The notes beneath the pieces are model-generated. The model was not told the origin of the DNA. It worked only from the letters and a program-made list of their open reading frames with translations, and ran no database searches. A program made the translations under genes and the position numbers. From Cryptomeria japonica (lineage: Eukaryota; Streptophyta; Pinopsida; Cupressales; Cupressaceae): 64,000 nt of DNA. The stretch lies in NCBI RefSeq assembly GCF_030272615.1, contig NC_081411.1:826392397-826456396 (forward strand), in the 5' to 3' direction. Positions 23,728-36,079 of the stretch are shown piece after piece (position 1 is the stretch's first letter; each line of letters starts with the position of its first letter).

Positions 23728-26100
23728 AGCTGTATAGAGCATCAGGCTCCCATACATATAAGAAAAAACACTAAAAACATTCAGATAAATGTCCTAAAGA
23801 AAATACCAAAAAAAATTAAAATAGTAAAGAAAAATCATGCATCCAAATGGTGAACAATGACTCCGGTGGCACCTTGGGTAAGTTAGATGGTGAAAACCTG
23901 GCAAACAAGTGCCACTCATAAAGGCTATGGCTCCATTGTCTTTTAGACTTGTTGCAATCACATCCATTATATCCATTACATCCATCCATCCATCATTCAA
24001 TTCATGGCTTGTTATTGATCTGCAATCAAGGATAGTACTTCATGCGTCTTGCATCCCGCTTTTTCATAGTCATGTCTAAACTGGGGGTGATGCCCTTAAC
24101 CTATTTTATGGAATTGGATTCTGCATTACTTGTGATTCATTGGGTTCTTCATTCAAAACTATCTTGCAAAAACTCCAAAAAAATTCGAAAAACTGTCTCA
24201 TAAATACCCAAAGCATTCAAAGATACTCACAAAATCCCAAAAACATCATAAAACATCAAAAATCAATAAAAAACATGGCAATGCCTTGAATATATGCATC
24301 CAACCAGATACCAAACAAACATTTTGAAATACTCAAACAATGACCACTTATCACATCGACCAAACAATCAAACATCGACACGCCAACTGTCTTAACAAGG
24401 ATAAATCTTTCCTCACCAAAACAAAGACATGATAACATTTTCTTTGACAAGAAATTTTTGTTTAAGCTATCAAATACTTAGGCAATGTGTCAGTTATTTA
24501 TTCATTTATATCAGGTTCCTATGCTACTCTAGGATATCCACAAGAGATTAGAGTGGTCGTGATGGTTCTTAAGTATCGTTTGTTTGTTTATCTTTTGCAA
24601 ATTATTCCAATAAAGTTCTGGGGCATGTACTAATGGTGTCTGCATGGGAAGTTCACCCATCCATTTGATCATTCATTATTCATATTTATGGTTTTGTATG
24701 CAAGTGTGAACAAGTTTAAATATGAGAAGTTATTTGAAAAACGAATTGGTCATGGATACAATCACGATAGAGTTCTCTGATACATCATCAGTGCATCATG
24801 CAAAGTCTAACCAACCTTGCATTCATCTATCATGAACACATCATCATTTCATTACCTTTAGTTACATTTAAATAAACCTAGTTCATTATCATGTACTTGC
24901 ATATAGGTTTTATTAAATTCATTTTTAGATCTTCATTTAAATGCATTTAAAATCATTTAGTTGCATTTACATGCATCTAGTTCATTATCATATACTTGCA
25001 TTAGCCTCCTTACATCATTTCATCATTGCCAAATCAAGAAATTTATATTCATTTGTATGAAAATTATCATCATTATATTTACTACCATTATTATCCATTA
25101 TTGTACATTCATTTAGTCATCTAGGTACAATTAGATGTCTTGTTAAACTCATCATTCACCATCATTTAATCTTGTTTACCATACATTTGTTTAGATTTCT
25201 TTAGTTGCACACATTTATTTATCTATTCATTAGTTAAGTGCATTCATCTATCCATCTAGTATATTCTTATACTCATTCATTTCATCTTACAATGATTTCA
25301 TTTAGGATTCATTAAAATGCATTCATTATCCTTTTAATTGCATTAAGGTGTAGTTGTTCATTACCCCTTCGTTGCATTATCATCACATTATCATTTCACT
25401 TAGTCATATTTTTAGTCATTTGGAATCAGAACATAAACATTTGTCTCGACATTTGTTTATACATTTTACACATGCAATCATTTAGAAATCATCACATAAA
25501 CATTTGTACTTTACATTTGTTTATCCATATTGCATTCATTTAAACCATCACTATACACATTTTACACAAACCATTCGATTCATTGGATTTCATCATAATC
25601 AAACACAACTATATATCATCATTTCATCAACATAAAACACAAGTACTATCTATATTATTGTTAGTATCATTTCATTATGCATACATCATCATCATGACAT
25701 AACATACATAAAGCATTACACCAATGCATCATGCATATATAAACCTCCATCCACATGTTAGTATCACATTCATAAAACAGGCATATAGACATCATACAAA
25801 TCAATATAAAATAGGCATATAGGAATAATCTCATAAACACATACATATAGCAAGTACAAGTATCCATCTAAACTACATCATCGATCGTCATCCTGCATAA
25901 ATCCATCCATATCGTCAACATACATATCATCACAAAAAATGGGATCTCCTCATATATCACATCATATCTCATCTCACAAAAACATACATGTATCAAAGTA
26001 CAATGATGTCAAAAATATCGGCTACTAAGAGCCATCCAAGTCATAGTCCAAAAATGACAATATAATAAAATACATACAACTCTCTCAAATGCCACTCTGG
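23728..26100. other. Tat 3' untranslated region
   Basis: AT-rich sequence with no recognisable gene. From about 24840 to 25640 it is built of loosely repeated words such as CATTTAGTTGCATTTA, CATTATCAT and ACATTTGTTTA. From 25640 to 26090 it becomes ATACAT/CATCAT-rich. This region separates integrase from the antisense gene. Confidence 0.5.
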
Positions 26101-26162
26101 CCAGATGCTGCACCACCTGCACCACCTTCACCACCTTCTCCCCCACTACCTCCTACACTACC

Positions 26163-28059
26163 TCACCATGGAGGACCCATCACACCACCACTACTCTGCA
26201 TCCTCTGAGACCGCTCTGATCTCTCTCGACGCATCTGTGAATAGCTTACTGCCCGCCAACTAGATGGCACCACCTGCTCATATAGATCCCGCCAATAGTC
26301 AACCTTTCCACTTGCCCTCTGTAACTCCCTCACCAATGAATCAGTCAATGACCCAAGTACCTGTACTCCCTCCAAGGCCCAAAATATCTCCTATAGCTGG
26401 ATCACCCTATCAACTGCCTGATCTCTCTCCTAGAGCACTACAGTCAACTCTAACCCCCGTGCAAATAGCTATCATCTCTACCTACAACCTCTGCCTCCAT
26501 ATCCTCTAGCCAACTCTACCAAAATAATATCATTTGATCTCAAAGATCTCCTCCTCCCATCCCTATTGGATCCTCTCCACCACTCGTAGCTCCCTCTCCT
26601 CCTCCAGTGGCTCCCTCTCCCATATCCATAGGTGCCTCTCCCTCCCCCATATCCCTACCACCTAATCTAACTCCTCTCTGGATCAAAAGTCCCTGTGACA
26701 GTCGCAATGGTTGCCTGCCTCTCCCTCTTCACTATAACCATCCACCTCCACCACTACAACCTCCAAATCCACCACCCCCTCCTTCTCCACCACCCCCACC
26801 TCCTCCTCCTCCACCTCCTTGTCCTCCATCACCTGCTCCTCCATCCCCTCCTCCTCCATCCCCTCCTCCTTGTCCCCTACTCCAAATCCTCGACCCCCTC
26901 TCCTCCTCCGTCTCTATCTCCTATCCTCCTCAAAGGCTGGAATTGACTTTGTCAAATCTGATATGCATGGAATAGGATGTGTAGTAATGTATTGTGTGTA
27001 CTCATCTGTCACCCCTACATCTACAATCCCCAACTTCATCTGCCATGGTCTCGCCTGTAAAGTCTGAAACTCTGCTAAAGCCTGATCATATGGTAATATT
27101 GGCCCCCACTGGAACCTCTCTCGTACCACCCATGCATACTCTCCTGACCCACTCGGCAATCCCTGCCTCCGTCCAAACTGTCTCAGCACTCTGCTAGGTA
27201 CCTATCTCTCCACATTGTAGATTTTCCTACCAATCAACTACTGTGTCATAAATACATAAGGCAAGGCCTCTGAATCATTATCCCAGGGATCACACTCAAT
27301 ATAGGGCCTCCAGATCACTACATCCAAATCATCTAATGCCCGTCGCCACCACTCTAACTTCCCTAGGTGGGGCTGACTTATCATACCTCCATACATATAC
27401 ACATAGGGCTGATCCACGACCCTAAATCTCAAACTCATGGGTTGGGTTACAGGTAGGTTCTCCCATGCCCAGATATGTAGTAGAGTGATCCCCACTCCCA
27501 GCGAGCTCATCTCTCAATACACCACCTCATGCAACTCCCGATATAGGTGTGACAGAACGCACAGTCCCCATGAAAAGTGGGTCCCCTCAATCATCATTGG
27601 CTCTATAACCTGGCCCCAACCCACGACTAGTCCATGAGATCGTCGATCCAGGCATAGTAGGTCCCCAACAATACCTGATAATACAACTGGCAGTGGCTCA
27701 TATAAAGTAGCTATCTCTTCCCATGCTATTGAGCCATCATGAATAAACACATCCTCATCAAAAATCTGCTGCACCATTGCTGTCCCCCAAGCTCAGTCAT
27801 ATGTAACAAGCTCCACTAAGATAGGGATATGTACGATCCGCCACACATCCTCTAGTGTCACAATCATCTCCCCCATAGCTAGGTGAAATGTACAAGTCTC
27901 ACTATGCCACCGCTCTGCCAATGCTATCATCAAACCGCAATTCGTCTGATTCACGGGCATATACATCATATCATATAGGCTTGTCGCTGCAACACAATCA
28001 ATCTCGGCCTCTATTAGTTAATCTCTCAACTGTTGTGTGGCTAGATGCCTCTCCCACAT
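26163..28059 (-). pseudogene. Antisense plant mobile domain (PMD, MAIN/MAIL-like) gene
   Basis: Read on the minus strand from an ATG at 28059, the first third contains ALAERWHSETCTFHLAMGEM and VTLEDVWRIVHIPIL, the signature of the plant mobile domain family (Pfam PMD, as in Arabidopsis MAIN and MAIL1). It continues with GIVGDLLCLDRRS and RVLRQFGRRQGLPSG near 27190. From about 26930 to 26700 the DNA is a GGA/GGT run coding a Gly- or Glu-rich tract. The C-terminus (26375-26163) is Arg-rich and helical, ending at a stop. Stops break the frame, for example at about 27796 where relatives have Trp. PMD genes are known as passengers of plant Gypsy and Mutator elements; cellular members act in silencing and gene expression. 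Confidence 0.82.
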
Positions 28060-28329
28060 CTGTAAGACGGGAAGATCCTCCTACACACACACATCAACCA
28101 TCATCATCAATTGTTTTGTTTCAAACTTTCTCAAGTTTAAACCTAGACTATCAACAGATACTTTGATCAAGTATCTTCGGGTCTCAACAAGTAAGCAATC
28201 ATGGCACACCTAGACTACAACAGGCATTTATCCTAATGACCTAAGTCTCAACAGGGCTGCTATGGTTCAAAACAACTAACCTCTCCATCCATCCATCATT
28301 GGCATCAAGAGAATTTTTTTCTAAACACT

Positions 28330-28640
28330 AGGGCATCTATTTTTCAGACAATAATGCTACTATGCTAACAATCGCTCTACTCTGCTGACAATCGCACTAC
28401 AACAACTACACACTAGCACTATAACAACTATGCAATAGCACCATTTCAAAGCACTAGCGCTACAAGGAGTACTCAAAAGTGCTAAAACTACATTAGCACT
28501 AAAACAATAACTCAACTGTGCTACAACTTACAACAATGCTAAAACCACTATGTGATAGTGCTATAGCGGCACAATAGTGCTAGTTTAATTGACAACAGCG
28601 CCAAAACACAGTTTTAGCACTATTGTCCTAACTCAAATTG
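28330..28640 (-). repeat. TAGTGCTATTGT-type motif block before the PMD gene
   Basis: On the minus strand this reads as repeated TAGTGCTA, GCGCTAGTGCTT, TAGCACTATCACATAG and ACAATAGTGCTAAAAC words. They match the words at 13754-14005 in the Tat leader, in the same sense relative to the gene they precede. It sits between the candidate TATA box at 28869 and the PMD frame. Confidence 0.65.
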
Positions 28641-28868
28641 GAGACTTCAAAAAAGACATCAAAAATGCATGAAAAACAAAATTTCAAATTTACATACCAC
28701 TGGTCCGTAGTCATCTGGCCTCTGGAATTAACGAACCCACTCTAGCCAATGATCTGCTATCGGTACCAGCATCCTAACTATTGCTTGCTCTTTCGAAGAA
28801 GCCACTATCAGAGCTCTGAATCACAGTGGAGATAAATGCAAATGACCTTGTTTTTACCCCTTCACCCC

Positions 28869-28879
28869 CATATATACCC
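28869..28879 (-). promoter_or_regulatory. Candidate TATA box for the antisense PMD gene
   Basis: Minus strand GGTATATATGGGGG, with GC-richer flanks, lies about 800 bases upstream of the first PMD Met codon. The region 28640-28860 between them has no competing TATA. Function is inferred from position. Confidence 0.45.
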
Positions 28880-29173
28880 TTCGCCCTAAACCTAATTTTA
28901 CCCCACTGACCATCATGGTCCCTGTGAACTTCCCGCTCCTCCCATTTCTCTGTTTTATCTCCGAGTTCTTCTATTTCTTCACCGGTATTGTTAAATTCTT
29001 CTCTTCTACCTCCCTTCCAATTTGCGTTCTTTTTCGAGAGATCGCCCGATTTTTAAAATTTTTTGGCCCATCTCTCGAGGGGGCATACCACCCATTAAAT
29101 TAATATTTTTGGGGCATATTTCTTCACACCTATTTTTATTTCTTTGAAACGATGTGATAAACTGCACCATCTC

Positions 29174-29186
29174 AAAGAGGGGCAAA
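29174..29186 (+). other. Polypurine tract of Tat element
   Basis: AAAGAGGGGCAAA directly precedes the 3' LTR. It is the expected plus-strand primer. Confidence 0.85.
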
Positions 29187-30664
29187 TGTAGTCACATAAA
29201 TCTGTCAATTTTAATTAAATAAATATTTGCTATTTATTTGATTAATAAACACACTAGCCATCAGTTAATTAAATTAACATTTAATTAATTCATCTTCAAA
29301 CATTCTCCTATTAATTAAATAAATTATTTAATTTATTTTAATTAATTCATTAAACTAAATTCACAATCAATTAAATGAATAAAACCTATTTATTTTATTT
29401 AATCCCCTTTCCTCTTTTAAATAAATAATTAAAACATTTTTTAAATCATTAAATCCCCCCCCCATTTGCATTCTCCTAAAAATGCAAGTTGCACCTATTT
29501 GTTGAAATAAATGAATTTTATTTTAATAAAAATCCTATTTTCCCTCACCCACCAAACCCACTTGCAAACCTAAATCCCCTTCTAGACTCTTCTAACCCCT
29601 TCCTAATTAGCCTAATCCATCCCCTAAATATTATCACATTCCTAAACAACTTGGAGTCACTTCTCAAAGCCCTCAAGTCTTTGAAAAGCATTTAATGCTT
29701 TATGTGTTCAACAATCTAACCTCTAAAGTCTTCCAAACCAATAATGGCTCTTACATGACCATTAATGGCTCTTACATAACCATTTATGGTTAAATCCACT
29801 TGCACCCATGGTTAGGGACTTTGACCTCTAACTCAACCCTCATGTAACCCATGTGTCTCCTCAAGCATTTATTGCTTTGACCATGGTTATCCTCACTAAC
29901 TCTTGCACAAGAGTTTATCCATTGGATAAAAACATTATTCCTTGAATAATGAATTTATTCATTCAACACAACATTAACCCTACCTCCCAAGTTAACCCTC
30001 AGGTCATGTCAAGCATTTAATGCTTCTTCCCTCTCCTCTCAACCCATCTCATGTTGACACTTGTCATCCTGGGATTGGGTTGAAAGCTCTCACATGGATC
30101 TTAAACCATTCAATCCTTACCCTTGTTGAGATTACTCAATCTCAACCATCCATTGCTCCATTTTACCTATAAATAGAGCTCATTTCTTCATAATCCAGAT
30201 CCTGAAAACTTGTATGTATTTAACTTATAGCCAATTTTAGAGAGAGCATTTTAGCATAATCAATCATATATTGTCATTTTGGACTAAAATAAATCTTAGT
30301 TCATTACATAGCATCTCATGTCTAGTTTGTTTTACACTTGCATATCATAGTTTAAAGCATTTCAATCTTAAATCTCCATAAGATATCCATAGTGCAAAAA
30401 GCTGCTGAAAGCTACACTCATTTGGAAACTTGGAGAGGAGAGGAATAAGGAAGGAGGAGCTACAAGCATGGTGGAAAGCATTTGGAGATAACCTGTTGCA
30501 TTTGCTTTTATTGTTAAATGCTCTATTTTTCTTATAGTGTCTCTCTTGATATGCTTGTTTAGAATAATCTTTGGTTGTTAACATTGACTCTTAACTCTTG
30601 TGTTTCTTGTGTGTGTGTTTCCTTACCACATGTTTTTCTCACATCCTTCTTTTGCAGAGCATGA
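29187..30664 (+). repeat. 3' LTR of Tat element
   Basis: Same length as the 5' LTR to within one base, including the TATA box at 30168-30177. It ends AGAGCATGA where the other copies end in ATCA. The flanking GCTAT duplication follows at 30665. Confidence 0.92.
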
Positions 30665-30760
30665 GCTATATTAGGATAGATGAGGCTATTGGAAAAATTG
30701 ATCCTAAAAGTGATGAAGGAATATTTCATGGTTTTCAACTAGAAGCAAGGCATATAGATG
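30665..30760 (+). pseudogene. pol: Copia integrase, middle fragment
   Basis: The frame interrupted at 5605 continues: IRIDEAIGKIDPKSDEGIF matches the integrase C-terminal region of Copia elements. After HGF one base is missing, and the next frame reads STRSKAYRC. It is cut by the solo LTR; AGATG at 30756-30760 is the target duplication. Confidence 0.85.
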
Positions 30761-32537
30761 TGTTAGATCCCTATATTTTTGCTCATTCCTAAAGCCTCAT
30801 AATCAGCTAAAAATCAATTATTGTTAATGTTTTAATGCTAAATTTTTTATGGCGAAACTCCATGTCGGCTGAGAGATTTTAATTGTTTTATTTTTGGGTT
30901 ACCCATATACCCAGACAATTAAATGTTAATGTTTATGTGTCCCATGCAAAAATGATTTTTGGGTTATGCTCTACTCAACTTATTTATTATACAGTTAAAA
31001 TTTCACAAGAAATAGAGTCCTCGGTAAAAAGTTATGCAGGTTTTCTATGGCAGACCAAAAGAACAATTATCATTGAACTTGAACCTTGAACCTTTTCAAA
31101 AAGTTCAAAGTTCGGGGTCAAGTTAAAAGTTTGGGTTCAAGTTCAAAGTTTGAATTCAACTGGAGCGGGCTTTGTAATTTTTGGTCATTGAATTTGAACT
31201 TTGAACCTTTTTTTGGTTCAAGGTTCAAGGTTCAAAGGTTCAACACGCAACCAAAATGGAAAGGCGAAGCAATCAATGAAGCATATGTGTGCAGTTTGTG
31301 TTTTTGAACCTTCTAACTGAACCTCGCAGGTTTAAGGTTCAAGGTTCAAGCTCTACAAGTTCAAAGTTCAAGGTTCGATTTCAAAAGTTCATATTCAAAT
31401 TTAGAGATTCATCAGATGCAGGTTCAAAGTTTGTGAGTTCAAAAATTCAAAAAGTTCAAAAATCCAATAACATTGACATGTATATTGTTTATAGTTTTTC
31501 AATGCAGCCAGTAACCATGAATTTTCTGAGATAGAAAAATCAGTCTCAGTGCAAGGGGCATAACTATCAATTGAACCATTGGATGACACTAAACTTTTAA
31601 TATGTTTTAGAAAACCTAGTTTTTTGGATCCTCATTGGAGAGATCGGAAACATATTATCACGTACAAAAGTTATTAATCTCTGAGTGAGGGTCTATAAAA
31701 ATTTTGAGATAAAAGATTTGAAGATTTTAAAAAAAAGGTTATCAAGAAGAGGATAAAAGATAAAAGAAAAGATTAATTAATAATCTTTTCAAGAATCAGT
31801 TATTGATAACTGAAAGTCTCTTTAAAAAAAAAGAGAGACTATATATATGGGGGAAAAAGAAAAGAAAGGGGTTGAAAAAACTATGATTTTTTGAGCAGCA
31901 AACAAAATTTGTTTTCTGTGAATTTCTTTAAACAGGAATGACTAGTTTATCAATGAAATGCTATGGTGTGTAGTCTTTGAATCTATGCATTTGAAGATTG
32001 GCAATCTTTCTTGAGAAAGCAGTTAATGTGCATGATATTATTTTATGATCAGTTATTTCTATGTTTTTATGAATTCATGGTTACCATTAATTGTTAGCAG
32101 ATTCGTTGTGGATTGAGTTGTGCTGATCCACCTTGTCTTGTGAGACATGAGAGAATATTGATTAGACATCAATACCATTGTGCATTTTTTATGCTCTGAA
32201 TTTATAAAGTGAACATGTGTGTGAATCAGAGTCTGTGAGCTCTTATTTAATCTTCTGAATATTTTCTTTGTTTTAGTTTGAAGACATTCTTTTGTGTTGA
32301 TGGATGAATGCTAAAACCTTTCCACGCTTTCTGGAAAAAAGTGTCAATATTTCATTTGTGTATTAAATTCATTGCAAATCATATGGGGAGTTGCCCTCTA
32401 ATGTAGAGGATGGATTTTAATTAATTCATCCAACTATTGGTAATTTGTTTCCTTTCAAAATCGGGCTTACAGGAGTTACATCTCTATTCAGAGAGAATAA
32501 ATAAATTTCTTGAAAGGGACAAATCTGTTTACCAACA
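30761..32537 (+). mobile_element. Probable solo LTR, 1777 bp
   Basis: Starts TGTTAGATCC and ends TTTACCAACA, with AGATG on both sides (30756-30760, 32538-32542) in the Copia frame. There is no coding frame with a known domain and no internal second copy. CTATATATATGGGGG near 31839-31853 is a candidate TATA box in the right place for an LTR. Orientation is taken from that box. Its parent family is unknown. Confidence 0.75.
31086..31470 (+). repeat. GTTCAA-rich degenerate tandem repeats in the solo LTR
   Basis: Units such as GGTTCAAGGTTCAA, AAAGTTCAAAGTTC and AGTTCAAGGTTC recur along 385 bases, about every six to seven bases. The result is a string of short frames without meaning. Confidence 0.75.
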
Positions 32538-34413
32538 AGATGTTATAATAAAAGATTGAAGAAAATCATTGAGAGTACTAATGTGAAGATAGATGAACAT
32601 TTCAGAGGAGAATCAAGATCTATAGAACCGACAGTAGAAATGATTATAAAAGAAATGACATGGATTGCACCAGTATAGAATGAAGAACTAGTCACACCAA
32701 CATCATCTGAAAACTCAATTGTGATTGAAGAACAACAACATGTGAATGTAAATTAGAATAAACCTAGGTATGTAAGATTGAATCATTCAGAAAATTAGAT
32801 AATTGGAAATAAAAATCAAGATGTTATGACAAGAGGAAGATTGACAAATGAAGAGTTATGTTTAATTTCTCAAGTTGAACCAACATCAATTATTGAAGCA
32901 TGTCAAGATAAACATTGGATAAAAGAAATAGAAGAAGAATTAGAACAAATTGAAAAGAATAATACTTGGACATTAGTTCCCCGACATAAAGACAAAAATG
33001 TAATTGGAACTAAATGGGTATTTAGAAATAAACTTAATGAGGATGGTGAAGTAATCAAAAACAAAGCAAGATTAGTTTGTAAAGGTTATTCATAGAAATA
33101 AGGAATTGATTATAATGAAACCTTTGCATCGGTAGCCAGAATTGAAGCAGTTAGACTATTTCTTGCATTTGGAGCTCAGAAGAACTATAAAGTTTATTAG
33201 ATGGATGTAAAATGTGCATTTTTTAATGGAGATCTTTGAAGAGGAAGTTTACATTGAACAACCTGATGGATTTTCATTAACAAATATTAAGGATATGGTT
33301 TGTAGGTTAAGGAAAGCTTTATATGGATTGAAGCAAGCTCCTAGAGGTTGGTATGCTAAACTGGATAAATATCGTTTAAAGCTTGGATACACAAAAGGTA
33401 ATGCTGACAGCAATTTGTATTACAAAATCACCAATAATGACATTTTGGATATTGAAGTATTTGTGGATGATATCATTTTTGGAGGTGAAGAAGAGTTATG
33501 TAAAGACTTTGCTAACAAGATGCAGGAAGAATTTGAAATGTCTATGATTGGCGAGATAAAAAAATTTCTAGGTTTGCAGATTTCTCAAACAGATAAAAGT
33601 ATATTCATATGTCAAACAAAATACTTGAAGGAACTTTTGAAGAAATTTGGTATCGAAAACTCCAAACTGGTAAGCACTCTTATGACTACAACAAATAAAT
33701 TGACATTAAAGGATGATTCAGCTCCTATAAATCCAATAGGGTACAAATTTATGATTGGAGGATTGTTGTATTTGACGCAAACCATACCTGATATAATGAA
33801 TGCAGTATGTATTGTATCTAGATTTCAAATCAATCTTAAAGAAAATCATGGAAGTGTAGTAAAAAGGATTTTTTGATACGTACAAGGCACAACAAATTTT
33901 GGTTTAAGGTATCCTAAGGATGACAATTTTGAGTTATGTGCATATACAGATGCTAATTAGGCAAGAGATGTAGATGAAAGAAAGAGTACCATTGGTGGTG
34001 CATTCTTTCTTGGCAAAAGATTAATTTCATGGATCGGCAAGAAGCAGACTTGTACATCATTATCTACAATAGAAACAAAATATGTTGCAGCAACAACTCA
34101 TTGCACTTAGGTATTATGGATCAAGAAAATGTTGAAGGATATCAAGGTAAAATGCAAAGAACCGATAACTATTCATTGTGATAATTCAGTAGCAATTGAT
34201 ATATCAAAGAATCTGGTATTTCACTCTAAAACAAAGCATGTTTCTATTAAGTACAATTTTCTGGAAGAGAATGTTGAAGCAAATGAAGTAAGATTAGTTT
34301 ATGTGCATACTATAGAGCAAATTGCAGATATTTTTACAAAGTCTTTGCCTAAGGAAATATTTGAATATCTTAGAGAGAAACTTGGGGTAATTTCCCCACC
34401 GACAGAGACTTGA
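32538..34413 (+). pseudogene. pol: Copia pol 3' part: reverse transcriptase and RNase H
   Basis: Resumes with CYNKRLKKIIESTNVKIDEH. Reverse transcriptase shows NTWTLVPRHKDKNVIGTKWV, then MDVKCAFFNGDL. A one-base shift near 33230 is followed by EEVYIEQPDGF, KALYGLKQAPRGWYAK and the catalytic box VFVDDIIFGG, with both Asp present. RNase H shows Asp in CAYTDAN, Glu in STIETKYVA, and Asp in IHCDNSVAI. The frame ends after EQIADIFTKSLPKE at 34413. Stops near 33094, 33100, 33198 and 33958 look like transitions in Gln or Trp codons. Confidence 0.9.
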
Positions 34414-34748
34414 ATGATAAATATTGGCATCAAACTGGCAAGGACTAACAGAAAAAAATAAATCCGGCTTTGATGAAGGAGAGCTACTTCTCAGGGGGAA
34501 TAGTTAGTTGTATATTATGTTATGTTTTAATTCTTAACTGCTTTGGCATTTGATGTCAAATGGGGAGAGATATCTATGGAAAAACATTGTATTTGGGGAG
34601 AGATGTATGTTTTGGTTGTATTGTTTCTGTTTTTGGTACAAAACTTTGTATTGATCTATTTTGGGAGATTGTTGGCTTTTCACAATCTCTTTTTGGCACT
34701 TAGATGTTTTTCCCATCTAGTGTTGCCATCAATGCCAAAGGAGGAGAT
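34414..34748 (+). other. Copia 3' spacer with polypurine tract
   Basis: About 320 bases without a gene, then the purine tract AAAGGAGGAGAT at 34737-34748 directly before the 3' LTR. ATGCCAAAGGAGGAGATTG is the usual Copia junction in plants. Confidence 0.85.
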
Positions 34749-35901
34749 TGTTGGTATTATGGATGACTTCATCATGTGTTGCATTGTTTTTATCATTGAT
34801 GTCAAAACTTATCTTTCTGGAGGTCTACATTGTTGATTTGGCACTATAGTTATATTGGTTTATTGTTGAACCAGAACATTGTGGTCTCGGCATGGTTATT
34901 GGCTTATGCACAGTCACCGATATATGCTTCACCAACATGATATTTGGTTCATCAACAACTCAGGAAGTTGATGATGACTTGTTATCATCTAGAGATCATT
35001 TGGTTATGTCAAAGACATGGATTGGATGTTTGAATTTGGTGCTTTTCTTATTGGTCTAATCGAGTTCACATATCTGCCTTTACCAGCAGATAAGTCTAGG
35101 TTATGGACCGGTACAAGATATCATGTTCTAGATCAACACGACATGTTTTGGAAATGGTTTATTGGTTGAATATTATGTAAATGTATTGAGATGACATATT
35201 GTATCACATCAAGACTTATTTTGTAATTGATTTAAATGTAATATCTTTAGTGAGTTGACCTTGTGATTGAGGTCTTAGGTTTTGTATAAATAATTGTAAG
35301 ATCTTATTGAAGATCAGATATTATGAGTGTGTGTGAATATTGAAGATCATTGAAGAGTGAAAATAAGCAGATCCTTGCACGAATCACATAGATATTATCT
35401 AAAGGTTGAAGGAAAGGTTATGAAGGTGTTTGGCACCCATGGTCAAAGCTTAAACCGATACTAAATCCAGCATTGCATATGCTACATTGAAGCAGTACAT
35501 TGTTATTGGATTTAACCATCCAATTGTAGTAAGTGTGACTCTTATTTTATGATTGAGCAGTGAGCTCTAGGTGGTTGGCCTTTCTGCATGTGCAAACCCC
35601 ATTATTGTATTCACTTACTATCTGTAGTAGTATCATCTGATTATGGGTAAGGTTTCCCACCATGGTTTTTCCCCTTATAGGGTTTCCATGTCAAAACATA
35701 TGTCATGTGTTGTGGATGTTGTTTCTCTTTCTATTTCATGCATTAAGTTATACTGATACTGCTATAAGTGTTAATCTATTTTACTGGCATTAAGTTTGTT
35801 TTACCAGCACTAAGTTTTAAGTTGGATTAAGTTGTTTTGGGTTGTAATTTATTGACAACTGATTCACCCCCCCTCTCAGTTGTCCTTCCCAGTTCCTAAC
35901 A
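34749..35901 (+). repeat. 3' LTR of Copia element
   Basis: Matches 2219-3352 over its full length but has a short extra stretch near 35790 (ACTGGCATTAAGTTTGTTTT). Ends CCTAACA, followed by AAACC and the continuing satellite. Confidence 0.92.
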
Positions 35902-36079
35902 AAACCAACATCATGAGCATGTCTAGGTGGGCATGTTTATGGTAGGAATGCTCCCGTTGTGCCTCCAAACAAGTCAGAATGTCAAGAGCCATCCCCTATC
36001 GATGCAATCTCTCAAGTGCCCTAAGTCCAAAAAATTGTCAAACATTGACTAACTATTTCTCCCAATCCAGGAAACATAT
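35902..36079. repeat. Satellite block B
   Basis: Continues the monomer cut at 2218 (AACATCATGAGCATGTC) and is cut again at 36079 by the next element. CATAT at 36075-36079 is that element's target duplication. Confidence 0.9.

Larger units (their letters stand above)
5606..30664 (+). mobile_element. Tat-lineage Ty3/Gypsy LTR retrotransposon (25 kb with insert)
   Basis: The ends are TGTAGTCACA and AGAGCATGA (TCA mutated to TGA), flanked by GCTAT at 5601-5605 and 30665-30669 in the Copia integrase frame. LTRs of 1479 and 1478 bp frame a leader, gag, protease, reverse transcriptase, RNase H, a second RNase H, integrase, a long 3' region and an antisense plant-mobile-domain gene. The order RT, RNase H, integrase marks Ty3/Gypsy; the extra RNase H and gag type mark the Tat group. 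An unrelated 5.95-kb insert occupies 7203-13155. The LTRs differ at about a dozen sites in the first 230 bases by eye. Confidence 0.92.
2219..35901 (+). mobile_element. Ty1/Copia LTR retrotransposon with nested insertions
   Basis: The element starts TGTTGGTATT and ends CCTAACA, between 5-bp target duplications AAACC at 2214-2218 and 35902-35906 inside a satellite monomer. It has two LTRs (2219-3352 and 34749-35901), an initiator-Met-type primer site and a purine tract. Gene order is gag, protease, integrase, reverse transcriptase, RNase H, which defines Copia. The integrase is split by a 25-kb Tat element and a solo LTR, leaving roughly 6.8 kb of its own sequence. Stops and frameshifts throughout mean it cannot act alone. 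The LTRs differ at roughly one base in ten over the first 250 bases by eye, so it is older than its main insert. Confidence 0.93.

Noticed and set aside
26607-26975. Proline-rich protein on the plus strand
   Set aside because: It is the reverse of the GGA/GGT-rich tail of the antisense plant-mobile-domain gene; no other support.
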